From Raphanus sativus (taxonomy: Eukaryota > Streptophyta > Magnoliopsida > Brassicales > Brassicaceae), in assembly GCF_000801105.2 (NCBI RefSeq), contig NC_079517.1, positions 23,194,973 to 23,258,972 of the forward strand: a stretch of 64,000 bases of DNA. Direction: 5' to 3'. Below the pieces are notes generated by a model. The model had not been told where the DNA came from and ran no database searches. It saw only the letters and a program-made list of their open reading frames with translations. Within the stretch, counting starts at the first letter, position 1; each line of letters begins with the position of its first letter. A program made the position numbers and the translations under genes. This document shows, piece after piece, positions 54,874 to 64,000 of this stretch.

Positions 54874-54934
54874 CAGGTTCCCGTTATTTGGAGGTTGGAT
54901 CATGGCAGGAGGCCAGGTCTAAACTGAGTAACGG
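54874..54934 (+). ncRNA. LTR stem-loop after CAG, copy 5
   Basis: CAGGTTCCCGTTATTTGG, loop CATGGCAGGAGGCC, closing TAACGG. A short segment starting CTGTGAGT lies about 45 nt upstream and could be a splice donor. Confidence 0.5.
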
Positions 54935-55347
54935 TTTGATTAGTTTATAGTTGAGATTGATTAGTTAATAGCATGCTTAGTTATTGCTTGAGAATCGTAG
55001 TAGCATGCTAATCATTAGGTTGCTTGGTTAGTTAGCAAATGCGCTTAGATGATATCGTTAGGTTGTTAGATTGCTTGCTTGTTTATTTAATCTTGTTGTT
55101 TGAGGTTAGTCAGCTCTTGGTAAGGGAGTGACTAACCGGTTGATTTGATTAGTTATGATATTGTTGTTAGTGTTGTAGAGTTAGAGTGTGTATGCCTTGC
55201 TAGGCTTGGTTAGGGGTTGATAAGTGTTTCCTCAACCTCGTACCCGGCGGGTTTAAGGAAACCCCTTATTCGCTGGATCGAGAGCACTCAGAGAGACGGG
55301 GTCATGGCCTATGGCTGAGTGGTTGCACGAAGAGGTAATGACCGGCA

Positions 55348-55480
55348 GTGACCCGAACGTACTGTGGGCTGTCTCGTGGTGACCCGAATGTACTGTGGGC
55401 CACGATCTTCGTGTGACAACCGGCAGTGGCCCGAACGTACTGGGGCTGTCGCACGGTGACCCGAACGTACTGTGGGCCGC
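55348..55480 (+). repeat. GTGACCCGAACGTACTG repeat cluster in LTR
   Basis: Four units start at 55348, 55379, 55426 and 55456; the pattern is two roughly 30-bp subunits repeated once after about 78 bp. Other copies (51777-51850) have fewer subunits. Confidence 0.75.
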
Positions 55481-55646
55481 GTTCGGTTAATATTCCTTCT
55501 CCTGGTCTTTGTGATAGGGAGATAGAATATTTCCGAGGATGATGAGGAGGAACACGAAGTCACCATTCCCCGGGTTAGAGTGTCAAGTAGAGTCGAGTAG
55601 TAGTATTAGTTCTTGTTATTGTGATTGTGGTTGATTGATTTGCTTG

Positions 55647-55704
55647 CAGGTTCCTGTTACTTGAAGTTAGATCATGGCAGGAGGCCAAGTCTAACTTAGT
55701 AACC
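55647..55704 (+). ncRNA. LTR stem-loop after CAG, copy 6
   Basis: CAGGTTCCTGTTACTTGAAG, loop CATGGCAGGAGGCC, closing CTAACTTAGTAAC. Confidence 0.5.
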
Positions 55705-57125
55705 GGATTTATTAGATAGTAGTTTCTGATTGTTGATTGCTGTGTATTGTTTAGTGTAGGCCTGATGTTGGCATGTATGTGTCTGAAGGATTGCTTGTGA
55801 AGGGTGGTGGATATCAAAGCTATGTGATATCATTGGTTGGCCGATCATGTTCTTGTCTGATTGTTGGTCGACCGATTGATGATACTTGTATAGTCTAGAT
55901 GTCTAACACTACACGAGTATTGAACTCAGGCGCATATATGGTTAACTAGGGGATTGTAACTCACTGAGTAACATTAGGTTACTCATCCCTCTCCGTTGTC
56001 CTTTTTGCAGGTTTCTTTAGTAAGGACGATCGGATAGCTTGGTGTTGGACGTTAGGACCGCCGGTGTAGATTTGCTTGCCTTTTGTATACGGTATTTTTG
56101 AGATTGCATTTAGTTGACTCGATTTGGCATTAGGCCCGGCCCAGTCTTGAATTATTCAATGTATGAATATTTTCTTGAGTTAATAAAGTAATTGTTTTAT
56201 ATGCGCTTCATGAGTACTCTGATATTTGACTAGTCCGGTCTAACACAACGTTAGGTCGTTGTACGGGTTGAAAAGCCATAGGCCTCGATCTAACGGAAAA
56301 CGTTAACTTCGGGTACGGGTTGCAAAGCCTTATGCCTTTAGTTAGCGGGACGTGTTAGTGGATGAACTGGTCTAAGTTGCGGAGTAAATTCTGTGGCACT
56401 GACTGGATCGTCCCTAGCTTGTCATGTAGCGCTTCCGGACCATGGTGTTGGGTTGGACGGTCAGTCATGTTCTTGTTTGATTGTTGGCTGGCCGGTTGGC
56501 CTTTCATCTCCAACCCTTGGCGTTGGTCGCTCCATCGGTCATGTTCTTGTTTGATTGTTGGCCGGTGGTTCGACCTATGTCTAGGACGGTTCGGGGGTGT
56601 TACAGACATCCTAACTTCCTACCACAAAGGCCAGAAGAGAGGAACTTTCAACCGACCGCGGCCCACAGTCATTCGGGTCACCGCTCGACAGCCCACAGTC
56701 CTTCGGGTCACTGTCACATTACACCGTCGTGTAATCACTCAGCCATAGGCCATGATCCCGTCTCTCTGAGTCATCCCGATCCAGCGAATAAGGGGTTTCC
56801 TTAAACCCGCTAAATACGAGGCAGCGAGGAAACACTAATCAACCCTAAACAAGCCTAGTATGTGCGGGTTACGCACATACTGTCGGCAACACACACAATA
56901 CTATCCTAGACTCTAGACTCTACAACTAACAACTAGTACCAGTAATCCGGCCTATATGGCCTAAGACTACTAATACCATCATCTAAAATACTAAGCAACA
57001 ATATCAACAATAAACAACTCGACCGGTTAGTCACTCCCTTACCTAGAGCTGACTAACCTCAATCAACAAGATTAACTAAACAAGCAAGCATTTAATTAAT
57101 CTACCAAGCAATCAACTCAATCAAA

Positions 57126-57187
57126 CCGTTATCCAGATAGTTAAGCCTCCTGCTATGAAACTATCTTTAAAGATAACGGGAACCTGC
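57126..57187 (-). ncRNA. LTR stem-loop after CAG, copy 7
   Basis: As copies 1 and 4: GATAGTT and AACTATC inner stem, CCGTTA and TAACGG outer stem. Confidence 0.5.
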
Positions 57188-57683
57188 ACTCAACCAAATA
57201 ACCAAGCAAGAATAGAAAACATGATGCATACTAGTCCTAGTCCTAATCGGTTATTAACTCAGTCTTAATTCCGTTCACCTCAGCTTAGCCCGTGCTAAAC
57301 TGAGTCCAATTCAATACTAAAATAACCCTAAGGACTCTACCATGCAATAGTGTGATATAATCTAATCTATAATCTATATGCAGACTCGATCTAACCTAAA
57401 TTCCAAATGGAATTCAAACAAACCAACTCACAGTGTTCTTTGCCGATAAGCAGCTGGTTGATCGGAGAGGACTTAGCCAAAACCCAACCTCGACATCTTG
57501 AATGGATTGGACTGGACTGATCTTGACTTGGACAGAACCTCCCCTGATACTGGTCTGGACAGAACTCAACTCGAGCAGAACCTCCCCTAGCTGCTGGACG
57601 ATTTCTTCGGACTTTCGGCAGAGTATCGATCTTCAAATCTTCGACTGAACTGAACCCATCTTGGACAGCACCTCCACTTGATC

Positions 57684-57783
57684 NNNNNNNNNNNNNNNNN
57701 NNNNNNNNNNNNNNNNNNNNNNNNNNNNNNNNNNNNNNNNNNNNNNNNNNNNNNNNNNNNNNNNNNNNNNNNNNNNNNNNNNN
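57684..57783. other. Assembly gap (100 N)
   Basis: Exactly 100 N. Both sides are the same LTR region (TTGATC and ATCAGAGAAT); other copies read TTGATCACCAGAGAAT there, so the true gap may be very small or may hide a rearrangement. Confidence 0.99.
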
Positions 57784-59093
57784 ATCAGAGAATATGACTT
57801 GCTTGGACGAATTGGTTTGGACAGAGCCTTCCCTAGATTTTGGATAATACTTCAGAACTTCTCAGCAGAGTTTCGGACCTCAAAAATGCTCTAGAACTCT
57901 CAAAACAACTCGAAACCTCTTGCTTTCTTTTTCTACTTTTTCTCTCTCTCTCTAGCAACGTTTTGGAGTGATTTTGGTGTGTGGAGAATGAATGAAATGA
58001 GCAGGGGGTCGTGGGTATATATAGGATACATCAGCAAATCAGATTGAAGTTGGTGGCAGCGCGTGTGTCGCTTCGCATGGCTCCGGATGCATGCGTCGCG
58101 GCACCTCGTGCTCCACATGGCTGGCTGCATGATCAGGATGTCATGCTAGGTGACACCACGCCCTCCAGATGTCTGATCCACGTCCAGATCTAATCCATTT
58201 CGACACCACAGCGCACACATGTCGATCTGCATGCTTCGATCGCAGGTTGCGCGGCACCTCGTGCTTATGTGTGTCAAGCCGCATGTGCTGCTCCCATCCA
58301 CGGCGACACCTCGTGCTTGTGTAGACAGATAGGTCATCAGATGATTGACACCACGTCCTGATCCTTTGAATTGAGATACCTCGAGCTTCTTGGTTCATTT
58401 GTGCGGTTACGGTCCTTCCGGTGAATTTTCGACCCGCGATCAATCTTGAATATTTTTCTGCTCCCGTTCTGATGCTCTGAATATTATTAATAGACTCCAT
58501 AAGGATTCTGAACTTGAAGAAAAATATCTCCCGAGCCTCCTGCTTCCTCGAAAAATAGACAATACCGAAATCAGGGTTTTCGGTCGATTTCAGGTTTTCC
58601 CGTCGTGCTTGCTTCCCGTCATGCTTGCTTCCCGTCCTGCTTGCTTCCCGTCCTGCTTCCGACTTATAATGTCTCTGAAATAATATTCCGCTCACACGAA
58701 GTTTTGGGGAAAACTTAGTGGTTAAGTAACGTCGGCCTCAAAAACGTCGAGCTTCTATCCCGTCGTGCTTCCAAAAATGTGATGCTTCCAAAACGTCCGT
58801 CTGATCAATCTAAGATTCTTCTGATAAGGGTAGAGCAGCTTACTTCGACTCATGCTTCACTTACGATCCATTCTTGACCTTCTCATACTTTGAAACTTCT
58901 CGATCCATCGTTGTCGCCCGCGTTTCGACCACTGAGTTGATGCTCGACCAATCTTCTATTTTCTCTGAACCATGTTGAGTTTGAAATGATCAAAACTCAA
59001 CATTCCTCCTCATCCTTTGATTCCCAAAAGCTTGGCTCCAAACTCCGACTTTGTCGATGTCGACCATTTTACCCCTAAGGGCGGGTTATCACA

Positions 59094-60270
59094 AGTATCC
59101 TCTTCCGAGGATAGACGAGTTGTTGGATCAGTTAAGGGGCGCAAGTTGGTTTTCAAAGATCGACTTGGCGTCGGGCTATCATCAGATTCCAATCACAGAA
59201 GGTGATGTCATGAAGACTGCATTTAAAACTCGTTATGGACAATACGAGTTCGTGGTAATGCCTTTTGGCCTTACTAACGCACCAGCGCTTTCATGAGATT
59301 GATGAATGAAGTCTTCCATGATTATCTCGATAAGTTCGTGATAATTTTCATCGATGACATTTTAATATACTCCAAGACGAAGGAGGAACACGAAGCACAT
59401 TTGAAGCTAGTAATGGAACGGTTAAGAGAGCAGAAGCTATATGCAAAGTTCAGCAAGTGTTCTTTTTGGAAGAGAGAGATCGGGTTCTTGGGGCACCGAG
59501 TGTCCGGAGAAGGAGTTTCTGTAGATTCAGAAAAGGTGAGATCCATTGAAGAATGGCCAAGGCCAACTACGGTAACAGAGGTAAGAAGTTTCCTTGGGTT
59601 GGCCGGGTACTATCGAAAGTTCGTCAAGGACTTTTCATCGATCGCGAAGCCTATGACAAAGTTGACTGGAAAAGGAGTTCCATTCATCTGGGGAAATGAA
59701 ACGGACGAAGCATTTCAAGGATTGAAGAAATCTTTGACCACAACACCGATATTGGCATTACCTGAACAAGGTAAACCTTATACTGTGTACGCAGATGCCT
59801 CTAGGGTTGGATTGGGTTGTGTGCTGATGCAGGAAGGCAAAGTCATTGCTTATGCATCAAGGCAACTCAGGAAACACGAAGAGAACTACCCAACCCATGA
59901 CTTAGAAATGGTGGCAGTGGTGTTTGCATTAAGAATTTGGAGGTCCTACTTGTATGGTGAAGTCGTGGAAGTATTCACGGATCATAAAAGTCTCAAGTAC
60001 TTGTTCACACAACCTGATCTGAACCTCCGACAAAGGCGATGGATGGATTTTGTAGCAGACTACGACCTGAAGATTCAATATCACCCCGGCAAAGCTAATG
60101 TAGTCGCAGATGCACTAAGTCGTAGGAAGTTAGCGTCCGATGTTGGACAAGAAGTGGAAGCGTTATCGAGTGAGCTCAAGCTGATGAAATTATGGGCCGT
60201 AGAAGGAGAGCCAAGTGAGCCTTTGGGTATTCGTGCAATAAACCAGGCGAGTTTGCTCGCACGGATCAAG
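59094..60270 (+). pseudogene. RT and RNase H of chromovirus-like element K, 5'-truncated
   Basis: Begins mid-RT at [20 protein letters not shown], with [20 protein letters not shown] and [13 protein letters not shown] 1-nt frameshift at about 59290 leads to [20 protein letters not shown], whose FIDD is the RT catalytic motif. RNase H follows: [52 protein letters not shown] and [10 protein letters not shown], giving D, E, D and D. Gag, protease and the RT N-terminus are missing, replaced by a J-family LTR. Motifs fit a chromovirus of the Tekay/Del type. Confidence 0.9.
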
Positions 60271-61728
60271 CAAGAGAAACAACGCGATGAAAAATTAAAA
60301 AAAATTATCGAGGAAGTCAAGAATCAAGAAGGTCAAAACCAAAGTGGCTATCATTTGGCGGCTGATGGTATACTTCTACTTAATGGCAGAATCTCAATAC
60401 CTCAGGGAGAAGGGTTACGAGATGAGATTTTGAAGTGGGCACATCACTCGTTACTTAGTATCCACCCTGGGAGTACGAAGATGTACCGAGATATTTGAAG
60501 ATATTATCATTGGCCAGGAATGAAGAAATCAGTGGCGCGATGGGTGGCTCAGTGTCAGACCTGTCAACAAGTCAAGATTGAGTATCAAATTCCAAGAGGG
60601 TTGTTACAAAGCTTACCAATACCTCAGTGGAAATGGGATTCCATATCTATGGATTTAATTACTGGATTACCCACGGCTCGAGGAAGATTGAATAATGCAA
60701 TATGGGTGATTGTCGACAGATTGACGAAAGTGGCGCACTTGTTACCTATGAAAGAGACTGATAAAGTAGAAGTATTGGCAGAGATGTATGTGGACCACAT
60801 TGTGAAGTTGCATGGTGTGCCAACAGATATAGTCTCTGATCGAGATCCTAGATTTACCTCAAATTTTTGGAAGGCGTTACAAGAGCATTTGGGGACCCAG
60901 TTGTTCATTAGCACCGCGTATCATCCTGAGACAGACGGCCAAACCGAGAGGACCATTCGCACCATAGAAGACATGATGTGAATGTGTATATTAGATTGGA
61001 CGGGAAGCTGGGAGAAACATTTACCATTAATCGAATTCTCCTACAACAACATCTATCATTCTAGCATAGGTATGGCACCATATGAAGCGCTTTATGGTCG
61101 GCCATGCAAAACGCCTTTATGCTGGACCGAAGTTGGAGAAAGAAGAGAGTTCGGACCCGCAGTTGTAGAAGAGACGATGAGAAAGCTAGAGATCATTCGA
61201 GCCAATATGAAGAAAGCGCAGGATAGACAAAAGAAATATGTCGATCAGTCAAGACGAGAAGTGGTGTTCAGTATTGGTGATTGGGTTTATCTGAAAGTAT
61301 CACCTCAGAAAGGAAAAGATCGATTTGGGAAGGTCGGGAAACTAGCGGTAAGATTCATCGGGCCTTACCAGATTACAGAACGAATCGGAAAAGTAGCTTA
61401 TCGTCTAAACCTACCTGAAGAGATGCGGATACATCCGGTGTTTCACGTATCAATGCTGCGAAAGCATATCTATGATCCTAATGCTATTGAGACGAAGAAG
61501 ATTGAAAACCTGCAAACAAACCTCACATATCCAGAGGGACCGATCCGAATAGGTGAACGGCGGTTACGAAAGTTAAAGAACCGGGAGATTTCTCAAGTCA
61601 AAGTTTTCTGGGGAAAGCGGAACCGTGTAGTTGTTACTTGGGAAGAGGAGTCAAGATTTAGATCATCGCATCCAGAGTTCTTCCATGAAGATGTAGTGAT
61701 GGAAGAAGGGGAACCATCGAAACCTTAG
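60271..61728 (+). pseudogene. Integrase of element K, two stops
   Basis: Continues the RNase H frame to a TGA at about 60496 inside the zinc domain ([20 protein letters not shown], then [11 protein letters not shown] and CQTCQQVK). The catalytic core is in 60520-60981: [35 protein letters not shown] and [20 protein letters not shown], giving D, D and E. A TGA at about 60979 (probably from CGA) splits it from 60982-61728, with the C-terminal domain GDWVYLKVSP, VGKLAVRFIGPYQITERIG and HPVFHVSMLRKH. A chromodomain is not obvious in the basic tail. Both stops are TGA. Confidence 0.9.
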
Positions 61729-61751
61729 AGAATTCGAGGACGAATTCTTAT

Positions 61752-61764
61752 AAGGGGAGGAGGA
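61752..61764 (+). other. Polypurine tract of element K
   Basis: AAGGGGAGGAGGA immediately before the LTR start TGTAATATCCCG. Confidence 0.85.
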
Positions 61765-62386
61765 TGTAATATCCCGTATTTCTGAGGAAGAATTATTTTG
61801 AAATAAATAATTCGAATAATTTATTTTTGGAGAATTTATTATGTGTTCGTAATTTATTCTCGAAAATAAAAATATTTCGACGATGAAATACGAAATTCTA
61901 ATAGTTTTGACGAGAAGTGGAGTCGTCGAAATTTGACTACAATTTAGTGATATGATGCAATGTCATTAAAAATAAGTCACTAGCTTAATTGGATAATTAA
62001 GCTATTTTTCTTCAAGGGAGAGGTGACCAATGAGAATGGTGGTTTCACCAAAATTAGATTGATTATTAATGGTTAAAGGGAGGAGGAAGAGGACGTGTCA
62101 AATAAAAAGAGAAGGTGATGATCAATCTAATTCTCATGCACAAATGCATGTTGTCGTGGTCAAAAGGGAGAAGGGAGGAGAGATACGTGGTTAAACAAGA
62201 AAGAAAGAAAAGAAATAATATGCTTACTCATTATTTTGAGTACGTGGCTTGATTTGGAAGAAACAAGTTATGCCTTGAGGCATAGTCATGATCTGAACAT
62301 GGCATGAAGAGAATAAAGACCAAAGCTTAGTCATATGGCCAAATGGAGAGTGTGACAACTGTCACCATATTACACATCAAAGTTGC

Positions 62387-62395
62387 CTATAAAAG
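62387..62395 (+). promoter_or_regulatory. TATA box of K's LTR
   Basis: CTATAAAAG in a position comparable with the J-family TATA, about 620 bp into the LTR. Confidence 0.6.
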
Positions 62396-62696
62396 GAAGG
62401 TCAACCTCCTCCATTTCTCGACCATCTCAACGTGACCAGGAGAGAAGAGAAGAAAAGTGAGTAGGAAGAGAAAAGAAATAAAAAAGAAAAAGGAAGAAAA
62501 AGAGAGATAGAAAAATAAGAAAAATAATATTAGAGAGTTACCAAGAGAAGCAAGATCGTGGGATTATCGATACGGAACTAAGACGAAGATTTGGAGTGGA
62601 TAAAAAGGGTTTGGTCAGCTTCCGGAATCTAAGAGTCAAGCCACATCGGTTAATCACTGTGAGTCACGGTTAATTGTTTGTTAACAATTTTTAATA

Positions 62697-62757
62697 CAGG
62701 TTCCTGACATCGGAAACGGTTCCTAAGCTATGAAAGCCGGACCGGTCTAGGTGTCAG
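62697..62757 (+). ncRNA. LTR stem-loop after CAG, copy 8 (K)
   Basis: CAGGTTCCTGACATCGG with loop CTATGAAAGCC and closing GGTGTCAG. The stem CTGACA/TGTCAG differs from the J stems but still pairs. CTGTGAGT lies about 45 nt upstream, as in copy 5. Confidence 0.5.
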
Positions 62758-63839
62758 TTTGTGGTTCTGGGGCTTGAGATGAAGTTTGTGCTAAGTGGAT
62801 AGCAAGACTAGTCTAAGCACTCGGATTATTGTAATTGTGTGTTTATTATATATTGTTGGTATGTACGTACCTCGTGTTGGTACTGTTGTATTAGAACCTC
62901 GTAGTGGTTCTAGTAGTTACAGATCATTGCTTCCTCAAATGATACCACTAAGCCGGTCGTGGTCCGGAAAGTGGTGGGCTCGGTTTAACTTGGCCTGATC
63001 ACCAAGGCCGAGTGACCCACGTTGATGTGACAGCCCCCGGCGAGTCCGATAGAGGACCGGGGCACGGCGATTCCGATTGAGGACCGTGACCGGGCGGATT
63101 CCCGAGCGCCTACGCCTTTGTGGTGTAATAGTGAAGGAATTGCCGGTGTCCCTTGTATGGAGGAAGAATGATTCTGTTGGGCCCTAGGATTATATATATG
63201 CATCTTGATTTATTATTTACAGCTTAAATGTTTTGTTTATTAATTGTTGAACTACCTGTCTTGCTTGTGTTTGGGGTTGGGTTTGGGGTAACGGGTAGTT
63301 GTATATGCTAGATTGGGAACCCTGTCTCACTGAGTGAAATTAGTTCGCTCACTCCTCACCATTCTTGCAGGTAACAAGTAGTAAAGACCATAGCGCTCGC
63401 GGAACTGAAGGAGCTGGTGTAGATTGGACATCTTTTGCTAAAGGCTCGTTTCAAGATATATAAATGTATGTTTTACTTTAGGCTGCGTCCATGGACCATA
63501 TGTATAATATTTTGGGCTTGTGAACTCAATATAATATATATATATATATATGATATAAAGTATGTTTTATATTCGAGACGTGTCGAATCTGATATTAGGT
63601 TAGTACGACCTAACACAACTCTATGACTCGGAACGGGTTGCAAAGCCTAAGACCGAAGATTAGAGGAAACGAGTTTTGAATGGATAATCTGGGTTAGTTA
63701 ATCTTATTGTGTGACTTGGAAAATCTATTCTTAACCCGTTGTAATATTTCTTGACCGGGCAGAGGAAGGTCTTTTGGGCATGTTTTATTTACTGCCTGAC
63801 TGGCTGACCGATGTCTAAAAACGGTTTGGGGGTGTTACA

Positions 63840-64000
63840 GAGCCGCTGTCGATCGATGCTTTCCCGTGGAGGTCGATCGATGCCGTTTTGTTTGTGTTGC
63901 TCGACGTCATAAGTTTTAGCATGGTACGGGATGGGAGGATGTGGGTGTTGAGCAGCGAAATCTAAGTAGCTCTGGATTTGAACAGTACTGCATGACCCTA
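63840..64000 (-). pseudogene. SID-family fragment flanking element K
   Basis: On the minus strand it reads YLDFAAQHPHPPIPYHAKTY, similar to A's EFTASHPHPPTPTYEDIDR (about 5320-5410), and then ASIDLHGK ASID in a shifted frame. Boxes at 63849 and 63873 are 24 bp apart. It is cut by the window edge. Confidence 0.65.

Larger units (their letters stand above)
53273..56604 (+). repeat. Full-length J-family LTR (3332 bp)
   Basis: TGTGATAACCCG...GGGGTGTTACA. The order is U3 with repeated AAGCACGAGGTGCCG segments, TATA box CTATAAATA near 54343, a GA microsatellite near 54415, stem-loops at 54874-54934 and 55647-55704, a GTGACCCGAACGTACTG repeat cluster at 55348-55480, the GAGTAAC hairpin at 55966-55987, and a poly(A)-signal-like AATAAAG near 56186. 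It is very long for a plant LTR. Confidence 0.88.
56605..59093 (-). repeat. J-family LTR, minus orientation, 3'-truncated, with gap
   Basis: Sense start TGTGATAACCC at 59093. It extends left to 56605, where it joins the end of the plus-strand LTR. It holds the stem-loop 57126-57187 and the N gap. Its right end interrupts the RT of K. Confidence 0.85.
59094..63839 (+). mobile_element. Chromovirus-like LTR element K, 3' half
   Basis: RT (partial), RNase H, integrase, purine tract and complete 3' LTR. The integrase tail and the GAATTCGAGGACGAATTC end are shared with Tekay/Del-type elements. The right flank (63840 on) is SID-family sequence, so K was inserted in such an element. Confidence 0.88.
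61765..63839 (+). repeat. Element K 3' LTR (2075 bp)
   Basis: TGTAATATCCCG...TTTGGGGGTGTTACA. TATA box CTATAAAAG near 62387; stem-loop at 62697-62757; GAGTGAA hairpin near 63333; AT microsatellite near 63535. It shares the end and the hairpin layout with the J-family LTR but is otherwise strongly diverged. Confidence 0.87.

Noticed and set aside
62000..62560. Possible host gene in the AG-rich stretch
   Set aside because: It lies inside K's LTR between a TG start and CA end; no frame longer than background.

Overview
The window looks like plant nuclear heterochromatin, most likely pericentromeric or repeat-rich DNA from a Brassicaceae genome (an inference from the element families, in particular the Ser-Ile-Asp-rich LTR elements). 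I recognise no cellular gene on either strand. Nearly every base belongs to Ty3/gypsy-type LTR retrotransposons, their LTRs, or fragments of them, nested in and truncated by one another. A 100-base run of N at 57684-57783 marks a scaffold gap.

Layout. 1-8642: element A (minus strand), a 'SID-family' element with gag and protease but no pol; a long coiled-coil-like ORF sits where pol would be. A lies inside element B. 8643-12549: B, a Tat-lineage element (minus), running from its 5' LTR through gag-pro and RT to the point where A interrupts it. B itself interrupts the gag of element C. 12550-19945: C, a Tat-lineage element (plus): gag, pro, RT, dual RNase H, integrase, a tandem-repeat 3' region and an antisense ORF relic. 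19946-23545: D, the 3' part of a SID-family element (plus). 23546-31160: E, a nearly complete SID-family element (minus). 31161-44413: F, a SID-family element (plus), interrupted by G (32356-40002, complete minus-strand element with a 5-bp target duplication) and by solo LTR H (41031-42277, also with a 5-bp duplication). 44414-44853: a solo B-type LTR. 44854-45620: the 5' end of another element, I. 45621-59093: about 13.5 kb of long LTRs in alternating orientation (J family; one complete LTR is 3.3 kb) with only about 0.75 kb of internal sequence. 59094-63839: chromovirus-like element K (RT, RNase H, integrase, 3' LTR). 63840-64000: another SID-family fragment.

How the parts relate. B, C and K carry decayed enzymes that could once have mobilised LTR elements. 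A, D, E, F, G and J lack RT and integrase and must have moved with enzymes supplied in trans. Primer sites separate the groups: tRNA-Asp type in A, E and F, tRNA-Asn type in B and G, initiator tRNA-Met type in J. All coding regions carry stops, frameshifts or truncations, so no element here appears autonomous.

The strongest unexplained signal is a palindromic box, TCGATCGA, placed every 24 bp (occasionally 23) in the SID family. The same lattice appears in LTRs, in 3' untranslated DNA, at the start of gag, at the end of the protease and in the pol-replacing ORF. In the coding parts it is read as Ser-Ile-Asp every eight residues. A second signal is a pair of RNA hairpins in the J and K LTRs whose stems differ in sequence between copies but still pair. 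All of this was done by eye; alignments and database searches were not possible.
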